Made by a program: the position numbers and the translations under genes. Positions 16,012 to 23,630 of a stretch of 34,759 nt of DNA are shown one piece after another. Source of the stretch: Clostridiales bacterium (GTDB lineage: Bacteria; Bacillota; Clostridia; Christensenellales; CAG-138); NCBI GenBank assembly GCA_015056105.1, contig SVGX01000017.1, positions 1-34,759 on the forward strand, given 5' to 3'. The number at the start of each line of letters is the position of its first letter. The stretch's first letter is position 1. The notes under the pieces were generated by a model. The model did no database searches and was not told the DNA's origin. It saw nothing but the letters and a program-made list of their open reading frames with translations.

Positions 16012-17106
16012 TCATTCCCCCCGAAGCCAGTCCGTGCCGAAGCGCTGTGCAAGAAGATCCGCAAGCACAAGGGCTGTCACCGCTTCCGCTACCGCCGCCG
16101 CCCGGTGTACAATGCAGGGATCATGCCTGCCCCGGATGGCGATATCCGCATTTTCCATGGCGGAAAAATCCACGGTTTGCTGCATCTTTCCAATGGAGGG
16201 AGTGGGCTTCACCGCCAGGCGGAACAGGATGGGCATGCCGTTGGTAATGCCGCCGTTGATGCCGCCGTTGCGGTTGCTGGCAGTCATGACCTTGCCGTTT
16301 TCCATACGGAAGGCATCGTTGACCTCGCTGCCCTTCCGTTTCGCCATGTCAAAGCCTGCGCCAAATTCGATGCCCTTCACGCCGCCCACGGAGAAAAGCG
16401 CATGGGCAAGCAGGCTTTCCACGGAGTCGAACCAGGGTTCTCCCAGGCCTGCGGGCACGCCCGTGGCGATGCATTCCAGGATGCCGCCGAGGCTGTCCTC
16501 CTCCGCCTTTGCGGCAAGGATGGCTTCCTGCATTTTTTCTGCGGCAGCATCATCAAGGACAGGGAAATGCATGGGGGCAAGGCGGTCAAGGTCCGCTTCA
16601 ATGTCTGCAAACTCACGGTCAAAGATGCCGTGCAGGGCTTTCACATGGCTGCCGATGCGGATACCCTTTTCCCGAAGGGCGCACTGCAAAACGGCACCTG
16701 CCGCCACGAGAGCGGCAGTGATGCGGCCCGAGAAATGGCCGCCGCCGCGGTAGTCCTGAAAGCCGTGGTATTTTACATTGGCGGTATAATCCGCATGGCC
16801 GGGCCGTGCAAGGAAGCGGGCGGCTTCATAATCCCGGCTTTGTTTGTTTTCGTTGGGGATGAGGATGCAAAGGGGCGTGCCGGTGGTCTTTCCTTCAAAG
16901 ACACCGCTCACGATGCGGAAGGGATCGCTTTCGCGCCTTGCGGTGGAAAGCGCACCCTGCGGCCTTCTTTTCGCAAGCGCCGCATCGATGGCCGCGGCGT
17001 CAACGGCGATGCCCGGGGCAAGCCCGTCCAGCACCGCACCGATCATCTCCCCGTGGCTTTCGCCAAAAAGGGTAAGGGCAACGGATGTGCCGAATGTATT
17101 TTTCAT
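16012..17106 (-). CDS. aroC: Chorismate synthase
   Basis: AroC eliminates phosphate from EPSP to give chorismate, needing reduced FMN. The 364-residue protein has FGESHG (14-19), KRRPQG, RPGHADYT (101-108) and YRGGGHFSGRIT (119-130), the last being the variant form of the RGGGRSSAR segment. Its ATG overlaps the aroB stop by four bases, and its own stop is 3 bases before the aroE-aroK start. Confidence 0.96.
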   Translation of the reverse strand: MKNTFGTSVALTLFGESHGEMIGAVLDGLAPGIAVDAAAIDAALAKRRPQGALSTARRESDPFRIVSGVFEGKTTGTPLCILIPNENKQSRDYEAARFLARPGHADYTANVKYHGFQDYRGGGHFSGRITAALVAAGAVLQCALREKGIRIGSHVKALHGIFDREFADIEADLDRLAPMHFPVLDDAAAEKMQEAILAAKAEEDSLGGILECIATGVPAGLGEPWFDSVESLLAHALFSVGGVKGIEFGAGFDMAKRKGSEVNDAFRMENGKVMTASNRNGGINGGITNGMPILFRLAVKPTPSIGKMQQTVDFSAMENADIAIRGRHDPCIVHRAAAVAEAVTALVLADLLAQRFGTDWLRGE

Positions 17107-18134
17107 AAAACTGCCTCCTTCACGGCTGCGGAAAGCGCCGAAAGCGCCGTTTTTTCCAGATACCCTTCGCCGATACGGTCCAGCTTTGCCACGGTGACAA
17201 CGCTGCCCGCGGCTTTTTTATCGTGGGCAAGGGCTGCCATCACCTGCATGGGGTCTGCCTTTGCCTTGGTAGGCAGGCCGATCTTCTCAAGCACCGCGGA
17301 AAGCCGCACCTTCGCCTCGCCGCCGCACATGGGCAGCATGCCGACCGCGACGCACTCCCCGTGGTAAAGGCCGCCCGCGCGGTCCTGTTCCATGCCGCAG
17401 ACACTTTCGATGCCGTGGCCCAGGGTGTGCCCGAAGTTGAGGAGCTTTCGAAGGCCCTGCTCCCTTTCGTCCTGCTCCACCACCGCTTTTTTGATGCGGA
17501 GGCTGCTTTCGATGATAGCATCGATATGAGGAAGGATATCCCCTTCCTCATAATAGCGGCGGAAGGCCGCTTCATCAAAGCAGGCGGCCATCTTCACCGC
17601 CTCCGCCAGGCCGTTTCGGAGCTGCCTTTCGGGAAGCGTCTTTAGCGTATCAGGATCGATGAGCACCGCTTTTGGCTGGTAAAAGGCCCCCACGATGTTC
17701 TTTACATCCCCAAGGTTCACCGCCACCTTGCCGCCGATGGAGGAATCCACCTCGGAAAGCAGCGTAGTGGGGATGTTGTAAAAATCGATGCCGCGCATAT
17801 AGGTGGCGGCGGCAAAGCCCGCAAGGTCGCCCACCACGCCGCCGCCCACGGCGGCTACGGCATCGCCCCTTGAGAAGCCCGCTCCGAGCATGGTCTGAAG
17901 AAGCATTTCAAGCACCGGAAAGCTCTTGCTGCCCTCGCCCTCCTTCACGGTGACGATGCAGGGCTCTTTGCACTGCGCCGCAAGGGTGTTTGCGTATGCT
18001 GCCGGCACGCCGTCATCGGTGACGATCAGCACCTTTCGCTCGAGATCCAGATATTTCCCCGCTTTTTGCAGGCTTCCCCCTTCAACGGTGATGTCATAGC
18101 TGTTTTTTCCAAGCTCCATGCGCAGGGTCGTCAT
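17103..18134 (-). CDS. aroB: 3-dehydroquinate synthase
   Basis: AroB cyclises DAHP to 3-dehydroquinate using NAD and a divalent metal. I chose the ATG at 18134 (343 residues, MTTLRMELGKNSYDI), because it overlaps the pheA stop as ATGA and has AGGGGG upstream; the open frame extends further but inside pheA. Visible motifs are GGGVVGDLAGF, PTTLLSEVDSSIGGK, the metal-ligand segments NGLAEAVKM and NFGHTLGHGIE, and YHGECVAVGM. Confidence 0.95.
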   Translation of the reverse strand: MTTLRMELGKNSYDITVEGGSLQKAGKYLDLERKVLIVTDDGVPAAYANTLAAQCKEPCIVTVKEGEGSKSFPVLEMLLQTMLGAGFSRGDAVAAVGGGVVGDLAGFAAATYMRGIDFYNIPTTLLSEVDSSIGGKVAVNLGDVKNIVGAFYQPKAVLIDPDTLKTLPERQLRNGLAEAVKMAACFDEAAFRRYYEEGDILPHIDAIIESSLRIKKAVVEQDEREQGLRKLLNFGHTLGHGIESVCGMEQDRAGGLYHGECVAVGMLPMCGGEAKVRLSAVLEKIGLPTKAKADPMQVMAALAHDKKAAGSVVTVAKLDRIGEGYLEKTALSALSAAVKEAVL

Positions 18135-19243
18135 GCTTTGCTGCCCCCTTTCAGAATGCGGTGGGCGCGGTATGTGCCTGCGATCTTCAGCTCTTCGCAT
18201 TCCGTGCGCAGTTCCCGCAGCATGGCGCGGCCCGTTTCCGTATCAAGGTCGCCTTCCGCTTCGATGTAGAAGTAATACTGCCACAAAAGCTCCTTCACGG
18301 GGCGGGAGCGGAGGGTGGTGATGTTGTAGCCGTATTTGCCGAGGATGTCGATGGCCCTTACAAGGCTGCCCGCCGCATGCTTTACCGTCAGCAGCAGGAT
18401 AAAGTGATCACCCCTGCCGCCCTGCAGCGGATCGTTTTCCGCCCGGGACAGGACGGCAAAGCGGGTGGTATTGCTGCGGCTTGCGTTGATGCCCTTTGCA
18501 AGGGAGCAAAGGCCGTAAAGTTCGCCCGTTTCTCCGCCGGCGATGGCAGCAAGGCTTTTGTCGCCCGCTTCCGCCACGTGCTTTGCCGCAAGGGCGGTGT
18601 TGGAAAACTCCTTCACGGCAAATCCCGCTTCATTTATATAGTGTGCGCACTGGGACAGCGCCTGCGGGTGGCTGATGACGGTCTTGATATCCGCCATGGC
18701 AGCCCCGGGCAGCGCAAGAAGGTCATGCACCACGGGCAGCTCATACACGCCATTGATGCGAAGGCTGCCGAAATAGATGAGATCCACTGCCTCCGCCACC
18801 TCGCCGGCATAGCTGTTTTCGATGGGGATGACCGCCGCATCGCAATCGCCGCTTTCAACGGAACTGTATGCGGCGGCAAAATCCACAAAGGGCACCTTTT
18901 CCCCATCGGGAAAGATGCGCATGGCTGCCACATGGGCAAAGGCGCCTTCGGTGCCTGCATAGGCGATGCGCATGCCGGAAAGAAGCTTCCTTTGGTACAG
19001 CTTTGATACATCCATGGTGTGCTGCAGGAACAGGGTGTAGAACTCCCTGAGGGCAGGTTCCTCCACACGGGAGGCGTTTTTTTCGATCACGGCCTTTTCC
19101 CGGGCGGCATCAAAAATGGGCATGCCCTTTTCCTTTTTATGCTCCGCCACAAGAGCGGCAGCCTTCATGCGTTCGCAAAACAGGGCGGCCATTTCTCTGT
19201 CCACCCGGTCGATGATCTCCCGTGCCTTTGTGAGTTTATCCAT
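18131..19243 (-). CDS. pheA: Bifunctional chorismate mutase / prephenate dehydratase
   Basis: PheA (P-protein) converts chorismate to prephenate and then phenylpyruvate, the committed phenylalanine branch. In 370 residues it has an AroQ-class chorismate mutase domain (about 1-85, with IIDRVDREMAALFCERM), a prephenate dehydratase domain (about 92-270, with AYAGTEGAFAH, IPIENS and NTTRFAVLSR) and a C-terminal ACT domain (about 280-360, containing GRGDHFILLLTV and TTLRSRP). The ACT domain is where phenylalanine normally binds for feedback inhibition; the usual ESRP is RSRP here. GGAGG lies 10 bases before the ATG. It is the first structural gene of the seven-gene operon and sits directly behind the Phe-rich leader and terminator. 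Confidence 0.96.
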   Translation of the reverse strand: MDKLTKAREIIDRVDREMAALFCERMKAAALVAEHKKEKGMPIFDAAREKAVIEKNASRVEEPALREFYTLFLQHTMDVSKLYQRKLLSGMRIAYAGTEGAFAHVAAMRIFPDGEKVPFVDFAAAYSSVESGDCDAAVIPIENSYAGEVAEAVDLIYFGSLRINGVYELPVVHDLLALPGAAMADIKTVISHPQALSQCAHYINEAGFAVKEFSNTALAAKHVAEAGDKSLAAIAGGETGELYGLCSLAKGINASRSNTTRFAVLSRAENDPLQGGRGDHFILLLTVKHAAGSLVRAIDILGKYGYNITTLRSRPVKELLWQYYFYIEAEGDLDTETGRAMLRELRTECEELKIAGTYRAHRILKGGSKA

Positions 19244-19284
19244 AAAATGAGAACCTCCGTAAGAAAGGATGAAGCGGCACCAAC

Positions 19285-19314
19285 AAAAACAGCCCCGCCA
19301 AACCGGCGAGGCTG
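19285..19314 (-). terminator. Attenuator terminator upstream of pheA
   Basis: On the minus strand CAGCCTCGCC and GGCGGGGCTG form a 10-bp stem (one U-G) around a GGTTT loop, followed by five T. It ends 42 bases before the pheA start, downstream of the promoter and of the leader ORF stop. A terminator placed inside a leader like this implies regulated read-through. Confidence 0.9.
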
Positions 19315-19332
19315 TGCAAAAAACTCTCGTTT

Positions 19333-19464
19333 TCAGACAAGCGCAAACCGATCCGGTCCCATGAGAAAGCAGCTAAAATAAAAAGAAAAGGCAGCAAAAA
19401 AGCCCGCAAAAAACTTTGCGGTAAAAGCGAAACAATATGCCTTTTCGCTGTGCTGCCGATGCAT
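19333..19464 (-). CDS. pheL: Phenylalanine-rich leader peptide of the pheA-aro operon
   Basis: This short frame encodes 43 residues (44 from an adjacent upstream ATG at 19467), with 11 phenylalanines and 2 tyrosines. Ten Phe lie in one 22-residue stretch containing FAFTAKFFAGFFAAFSFYF. AAAGGAG lies 6 bases before the second ATG, and the predicted transcription start is about 20 bases upstream. The stop (19333-19335) is 19 bases before the terminator stem. Function is inferred: ribosome stalling at Phe codons when charged tRNA-Phe is scarce would prevent the terminator from forming. It resembles enterobacterial pheL in logic, not in sequence. The peptide is hydrophobic and probably has no other role. 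Confidence 0.85.
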   Translation of the reverse strand: MHRQHSEKAYCFAFTAKFFAGFFAAFSFYFSCFLMGPDRFALV

Positions 19465-19493
19465 CATGCGCTCCTTTGCCTGCATTTTTTCAC

Positions 19494-19522
19494 AGTATAG
19501 CACTCGTTCGGGCCGCCGTCAA
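19494..19522 (-). promoter_or_regulatory. Promoter of the pheL-pheA-aro operon
   Basis: TTGACG (19517-19522) and TATACT (19494-19499) are separated by exactly 17 bases on the minus strand; each matches consensus at five of six positions. Transcription would start near 19487, giving a leader of about 245 bases that holds the Phe-rich ORF and the terminator. Confidence 0.85.
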
Positions 19523-19611
19523 GCAGACCGGATAAGAAATGCCGCCTCAGCCGGGTGCGGCATAGCCAGGCCTTCCCTGTAAGAAGGACGGAGCTGCGCG
19601 CACAGGGAAAG

Positions 19612-19645
19612 AAAAAAGGCGCGATCCATACGGATCGCGCCTTTT
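19612..19645 (-). terminator. Intrinsic terminator after rplL
   Basis: GGCGCGATCC (618-627 of 19xxx) pairs with GGATCGCGCC (19632-19641) around a 4-base loop, with A/T runs on both sides extending the stem. On the minus strand it ends in six T, 21 bases past the rplL stop. It separates rplL from the pheL promoter. Confidence 0.9.
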
Positions 19646-19665
19646 GTTCTGCACTTTGTAAGATC

Positions 19666-20034
19666 TTATTTGATCTCGACGGTAGCGCCAACAGCCTTGA
19701 AAGCTTCTGCGATCTTCTCGCACTCTTCCTTGGAAACGCCTTCCTTGAGGGGCTTGGGAGCGTTGTCAACGAGTTCCTTGGCTTCCTTGAGGCCGAGGCC
19801 GGTGAGCTCACGGACAGCCTTGATGACCTTGATCTTTTCGGAACCGACTTCCTTCAGGATGGCGTCGAACTCGGTCTTCTCTTCAACGGGTTCAGCGGCG
19901 GCGGCGGGGCCGGCGACTGCAACGGCGGTAGCGGCGGCGGATACGCCAAATTCCTCTTCAAGGGCCTTTACGAGCTCGGAGAGCTCAAGAACGGTCATAG
20001 CTTTGATATCGGCAATAAGCTGCTCTTTATTCAT
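19666..20034 (-). CDS. rplL: 50S ribosomal protein L7/L12
   Basis: The stalk protein recruits translation factors to the ribosome. The 122-residue product has the N-terminal dimerisation helix pair (about 1-32), an Ala-rich hinge (about 33-50) and the C-terminal globular domain with [41 protein letters not shown]. It follows rplJ in the same transcript and has its own terminator. Confidence 0.98.
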   Translation of the reverse strand: MNKEQLIADIKAMTVLELSELVKALEEEFGVSAAATAVAVAGPAAAAEPVEEKTEFDAILKEVGSEKIKVIKAVRELTGLGLKEAKELVDNAPKPLKEGVSKEECEKIAEAFKAVGATVEIK

Positions 20035-20086
20035 TGTTTATATCCTCCTATAAGTATTTGTAAATGGTTGTAATGGGTGCTGCCTT

Positions 20087-20602
20087 TTATTCGGCGGCGG
20101 GAACTTCGCCCTTCTGCTTTGCGATCTGGTCGAGGACGATCGCAAGGCCGGAAATGGGGCTCATCATGCTGCCCAGCAAGCGAGCGATAAGCACTTCGCG
20201 CGGGGGCAGATCGGCGAGAGCATTCATAGCGGCAGCGTCGGAAACGACACCGTTGATGATACCGCCCTTCATCTCGCACTTCTTGGTCTTCTTGATGCAA
20301 TCCTTGAGGATCTTCGCGGGCGCAACGGCATCTTCATAACCGAACGCGAACGCGGAGGGTCCCTTCAGGTAAGCGAGGATCGCGTCATCAACGCCGGCTT
20401 CCTTCGCAGCGCGTTCTACGATGGAGTTCTTGAGAACAACGTATTCCACGCCGGCCTTGCGCATTTCGTTACGCAGCGCGGTAACTTCCGCAACGGAGAG
20501 GCCGCGGTAATCAAAAACGACTACGGACTGCGCCTTGGCGATCTTTTCCTGCACCTCAGCAACCTGCTTTGCCTTCATTTCGATGATCTTAGCATTTGCC
20601 AT
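20087..20602 (-). CDS. rplJ: 50S ribosomal protein L10
   Basis: L10 anchors the L7/L12 dimers at the base of the ribosomal stalk and normally represses its own operon by binding the leader RNA. The 171-residue product starts MANAKIIEMKAKQVAEV; this ATG at 20602 has GGAGGTG at ideal distance, whereas longer in-frame starts lie inside the leader RNA. It shows VVVFDYRGLSVAEVTALR and VLKNSIVERAAKEAG. The C-terminal helix that holds L7/L12 ends in KQKGEVPAAE. Confidence 0.97.
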   Translation of the reverse strand: MANAKIIEMKAKQVAEVQEKIAKAQSVVVFDYRGLSVAEVTALRNEMRKAGVEYVVLKNSIVERAAKEAGVDDAILAYLKGPSAFAFGYEDAVAPAKILKDCIKKTKKCEMKGGIINGVVSDAAAMNALADLPPREVLIARLLGSMMSPISGLAIVLDQIAKQKGEVPAAE

Positions 20603-20616
20603 GGTTTCACCTCCTT

Positions 20617-20649
20617 CAAAATTAAATCCCCTGCCGAAAGACAGGGGAT
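20617..20649 (-). terminator. Terminator hairpin within the L10 leader
   Basis: On the minus strand ATCCCCTG and CAGGGGAT form an 8-bp stem with an 8-base loop, followed by TTAATTTT, just upstream of the rplJ ribosome site. Its place in the leader suggests L10-dependent attenuation. Confidence 0.7.
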
Positions 20650-20659
20650 AAAAGCACGC

Positions 20660-20739
20660 AAAAAAGCTTTGCAAACTTGAACCTCGGTTGGATATTGAGC
20701 GTAAAACGCACCAACTGTCTTCGGCATATTCAGTTTCCA
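20660..20739 (-). ncRNA. L10 leader RNA (autoregulatory)
   Basis: On the minus strand the leader contains CCGAAGACAGTTGG (20717-20730) and, after a hairpin arm, CCAACCGAGGTT (20678-20690). These are the hallmark paired segments of the bacterial L10 leader, with TTGG/CCAA closing the helix. In this family L10, with L12, binds the leader and lowers rplJL expression. Ends are approximate. Confidence 0.85.
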
Positions 20740-20745
20740 AACGAT

Positions 20746-20774
20746 ACTTTACCACAAGGGAACGCCCTTGTCAA
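20746..20774 (-). promoter_or_regulatory. Promoter of rplJ-rplL
   Basis: A perfect TTGACA (20769-20774) and TAAAGT (20746-20751) are separated by 17 bases on the minus strand. Transcription would begin near 20739, immediately before the L10 leader. Confidence 0.85.
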
Positions 20775-20870
20775 CGAAAAAATCAAGGTTTTTTCGGGTT
20801 TTTTTCGAAGGTTTTGGTGGGAGGGCGGTGAGATCCCCCTGTCAGCCGGGCGCACAAAACAAACCTATTG

Positions 20871-20940
20871 TAGGGGCGGCCATTGGCTGCCCGTGTGTTT
20901 CCGCCGCGCCCGCTACGGGCGGCCGATGGCCGCCCCTACG
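20871..20940. repeat. Paired GGCGGCC palindrome element, copy B
   Basis: TAGGGGCGGCCATTGGCTGC on the left and CGGGCGGCCGATGGCCGCCCCTACG-type sequence on the right form the same paired structure as 462-535, but with a different spacer. It lies between the rplJ promoter and the end of the GNAT gene. The nearby ATCCCCCTGTCAGC (from 20833) also recurs, inverted, at 765-779. Confidence 0.85.
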
Positions 20941-20983
20941 GGTTGGAAGATTGCTGTCACCTGTCACCTGCCCCGCCTGCCGG

Positions 20984-21475
20984 TCACAATATTTTCTCCA
21001 TAAAAATGGATGTACTCATGGGGCTGTCGTTATAGCAGGGCACCTCATAAAACCCGTGCCTCCGGTACATGTGCAGGGCGGTCCCCAAAAAGGGCAGCGT
21101 ATCAAGAAGCATCCTTTGGTAGCCTGCCACCTCCGCATCCGTAAGGATGCGCACAATGAGGGCATCGCCGATCTTCTTCCCCCGGTACGCAGGGCGCACA
21201 TACAGCCGCTTCATCTCCGCACGGTCATCATCGATGCGCTTCATGCCGATGCAGCCTGCAAGGGCGCCATCCCAAAGGGCAAGGTAAAGCCTGCCTTGCG
21301 GCGGGCCGTACTTTTCTTCAAGGTGTTCGACTTCCCTGTCGTAGTTCTGTATGGAAAGATATTCCCGAAATGCAGGATCCCCTTCGATGAGCATTTCCGT
21401 ATATTCGGTGAAAAGCGCTTTCACATCAAGGGGTCTGTCATAAGCGGAAACAAGGGTGAGCCTGCCTTCTTCCAT
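20984..21475 (-). CDS. GNAT-family N-acetyltransferase
   Basis: This 163-residue protein has the GNAT fold. The acetyl-CoA pyrophosphate loop is RGKKIG (98-103), preceded by the strand AEMKRLYVRPAY and followed by DALIVRILTDAEVAGYQRMLLDTL and MYRRHGFYEV, the usual C-terminal strand. The substrate cannot be inferred. The gene starts 2 bases after the cytidine-deaminase-like gene stops, so they are cotranscribed at the end of the mnmG-rsmG-noc group. Confidence 0.88.
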   Translation of the reverse strand: MEEGRLTLVSAYDRPLDVKALFTEYTEMLIEGDPAFREYLSIQNYDREVEHLEEKYGPPQGRLYLALWDGALAGCIGMKRIDDDRAEMKRLYVRPAYRGKKIGDALIVRILTDAEVAGYQRMLLDTLPFLGTALHMYRRHGFYEVPCYNDSPMSTSIFMEKIL

Positions 21476-21477
21476 GG

Positions 21478-21915
21478 CTATTCCCCATCCCGCTTCGCCT
21501 CTTCATAGCGCTTGTCACCCCACCAGTTCGGGATGAGCGTTTCAAGGCGCACGGTGGTGCGGCTTTCGTAATCGGTCAGGATCTCCATATTGCGGTTTTC
21601 ATAGTCAAGCTGCATGAAAAACTCACGGCAGGCGCCGCAGGGCATGCCGCCCTGCCCCTTCGGGGGCTCCGACCGGAAAGCGATCATACGCCTTACCTTC
21701 GTTTCGCCGCTGTCCGCATACATGCGCAAGGCAGCCACACGCTCCGCACAAAGGTCGAGTACGCCGCTGCAGCTTTCAAAGCAGAAGCCGGTGTAGATCT
21801 TCCCGCTTTCCGATTCCACCGCCGCCACCACGTGGTGAGCATAGATGAAGGGCGAGGGCCGTTCCGGATGATATTCCGCCTTCGCGGCAAGGTACATTTT
21901 CTCCCAGATATCCAT
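21478..21915 (-). CDS. Cytidine deaminase-like zinc hydrolase
   Basis: The 145-residue product carries the zinc motifs of small cytidine deaminases: CAE (56-58; Cys ligand and catalytic Glu) and PCGACRE (92-98; two Cys ligands). The substrate-side FESCSGVLDLCAER departs from the standard ENAS...NCAER, so the substrate may not be cytidine; other nucleoside or blasticidin-type deaminases share this plan. I chose the ATG at 21915 with GAGGGA 7 bases upstream; the frame opens earlier only by running into noc. It lies 25 bases behind noc and 2 bases before the GNAT gene. Confidence 0.8.
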   Translation of the reverse strand: MDIWEKMYLAAKAEYHPERPSPFIYAHHVVAAVESESGKIYTGFCFESCSGVLDLCAERVAALRMYADSGETKVRRMIAFRSEPPKGQGGMPCGACREFFMQLDYENRNMEILTDYESRTTVRLETLIPNWWGDKRYEEAKRDGE

Positions 21916-21940
21916 AGCGTTTTCCCTCAAAAAGCAGCCT

Positions 21941-22780
21941 TCAGCGGCGGACGCGGATGTGGATATCCACGCCGTCCTCCATATCCTCCTGCTCCACCTC
22001 CACCCGCATGCCCGCATCCCTAAGGGTGGTGATGGCGGCGTTGATGGTGTTCATAAACAGGCGGTAATCCTTCACGATGCGCACGATCTTCGGCCGGGGG
22101 CGGGCACCGTCCGCCTTTTCATCGTAAAGGCGGTTGAGGGTCTTTTCCACCAGCTGTTCCGTTTCCTTGACGGAAAGGTTTTTCTTGACGATCTTGTCCA
22201 CCACTTCAAGCTGGTTTTCCGCACCCTTGAGCTTTAAGAGCGCGCGGGCATGGCGCTCCGACAGGTTTGCGCCGCCGATGGCGGTCTTGACGGAATCATC
22301 AAGCTTGAGAAGCCTTAATTTGTTGGCGATGGAGGATTGGCTTTTGCCGAGGCGCTGCGCCAGCTCTTCCTGCGTTAAATGGTAGGTGGAAAGCAGGGTA
22401 TTGTAGCTTTGTGCCTCTTCCATATAATGCAGGTCTTCACGCTGCAGGTTTTCGATGAGCGCCACCATGGCGGAGGATTCCTCTTCCATGCTCTGTTCCA
22501 CGATGCAGGTGACCTTTTCCATGCCAAGGCTTTTCACCGCGCGAAGGCGGCGCTCGCCCGCTACCAGCTCATACTGGCCATCCGGCGCTTTTCTGACCAC
22601 AAGGGGCTGAATGAGACCCACCTGCCTAATGGACTGGGCAAGCTCTGCGATGCTTTCCTCATCAAAGGTGGTGCGGGGCTGGTAGGGATTCGGGCGGATG
22701 GCGGAAACGGCGATCTCCGTCAGCTTTCTGCCGGCGGTATCATTGGCGCGGGTATCCTTGAGAAAATCAAAAACGGGCAT
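21941..22780 (-). CDS. noc: ParB-family chromosome protein, probably nucleoid occlusion factor Noc
   Basis: The 279-residue protein has the ParB CTPase/DNA-binding plan: IRPNPYQPR (29-37), GERRLRA (75-81), ENLQREDLHYMEEA (110-123), and a helix-turn-helix with LTQEELAQRLGKSQSSIANKLRLLKL (135-160). A C-terminal dimerisation region follows. ParB and Noc are close paralogues; the position after mnmG and rsmG fits Noc, which binds dispersed sites and protects the nucleoid from division. The usual downstream soj-spo0J pair is absent here, so the protein could be the ParB itself. GGAGG lies 9 bases before the ATG. Confidence 0.85.
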   Translation of the reverse strand: MPVFDFLKDTRANDTAGRKLTEIAVSAIRPNPYQPRTTFDEESIAELAQSIRQVGLIQPLVVRKAPDGQYELVAGERRLRAVKSLGMEKVTCIVEQSMEEESSAMVALIENLQREDLHYMEEAQSYNTLLSTYHLTQEELAQRLGKSQSSIANKLRLLKLDDSVKTAIGGANLSERHARALLKLKGAENQLEVVDKIVKKNLSVKETEQLVEKTLNRLYDEKADGARPRPKIVRIVKDYRLFMNTINAAITTLRDAGMRVEVEQEDMEDGVDIHIRVRR

Positions 22781-22805
22781 TGTGTTTTTCCTCCAAAATG
22801 TCGGA

Positions 22806-23486
22806 TCAAAGGGGCTTTTTTGATGCGGTGCCCGCCTTGCGCGGGTATTCTTTGGCGGTCTTCTGCTCCTTTTTCGCGGCGATCACATACCGTTCGCCCC
22901 AGGGGGCGGGGAATGTCTCGATCCGCGCGGTGCAGGAAAGAACTTTGAGGGCGTTGGCGGCTTCCTTCAATTCCTCTTCCGCCCTGGCGCCCTTGTAAAG
23001 AAGGGATGTGCCGCCCACTTTCAGGAAGGGGACCGTCCACTCAAGGGCCACGGAGGCGTGGGCCACGGCGCGGGTGAGGGCGAGATCAAAGCCGCCCCGA
23101 AGGGCATCCATCCTGCCGCCATCCTCCGCCCGGGCGTGGACGAGCTTGGCGCTGAGCCCCAGTTCCTGAAGGACAGCGTCAAGGAAGGTGAGGCGCTTGT
23201 TGAGGGAATCGAGCAGGGTGAGTTTCAGATCCGGCCGGGCGATCAAAAGCGGCACGCCGGGGAAGCCCGCGCCGGTGCCCACATCGATGATGCGGGCATT
23301 TTCGCCGATGAGCGCCATGGGCAGAAGGCTGTCCGCAAAGTGCTTTTCCGCCACTTCCTTCGCCTCGGTGATGGCGGTTAGGTTCATGCGGGTGTTCCAA
23401 TCCTTGAGCATGGCGTGGTAGGTCTCAAACATGGAAAGCTGCTCCTCCGAAAGGAAGGGGCAAAGGGAACGAAGATGATCGCGCAT
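22806..23486 (-). CDS. rsmG: 16S rRNA (guanine-527-N7)-methyltransferase RsmG
   Basis: RsmG methylates G527 of 16S rRNA using S-adenosylmethionine. The 226-residue product has WNTRMNLTAI, the cofactor loop IIDVGTGAGFPGVPLLI, LLDSLNKRLTFL, and FDLALTRAVA. I chose the ATG at 23486 with GAGGT 7 bases upstream (MRDHLRSLCPFLSEEQ). The longer in-frame start has no ribosome site. It follows mnmG, separated by a 233-base gap that holds a repeat element, and precedes noc by 25 bases. Confidence 0.94.
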   Translation of the reverse strand: MRDHLRSLCPFLSEEQLSMFETYHAMLKDWNTRMNLTAITEAKEVAEKHFADSLLPMALIGENARIIDVGTGAGFPGVPLLIARPDLKLTLLDSLNKRLTFLDAVLQELGLSAKLVHARAEDGGRMDALRGGFDLALTRAVAHASVALEWTVPFLKVGGTSLLYKGARAEEELKEAANALKVLSCTARIETFPAPWGERYVIAAKKEQKTAKEYPRKAGTASKKPL

Positions 23487-23630
23487 AGTGATACCTCGTT
23501 TGTTTCGATGCATGCGGGGGGATGATTTTTGGCTTTGATCCGGCTTCGGCAACATGCGGGCCGAAACGGATCAGAAGTCAACAGCTACAGCTGTGAAAAT
23601 CAGGGCGGCAGCGAAAGCGTGCGGATGCAG

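Noticed and set aside
16734..16752. Altered GGGHFSGRIT segment in chorismate synthase as a possible inactivating change
   Set aside because: The other FMN- and substrate-binding motifs are intact and this variant form is, to my knowledge, common in functional bacterial AroC proteins.
19243..19487. T-box riboswitch upstream of pheA
   Set aside because: The conserved T-box core (GGGTGGNACCGCG) is absent from the leader. The Phe-rich ORF explains the terminator better.
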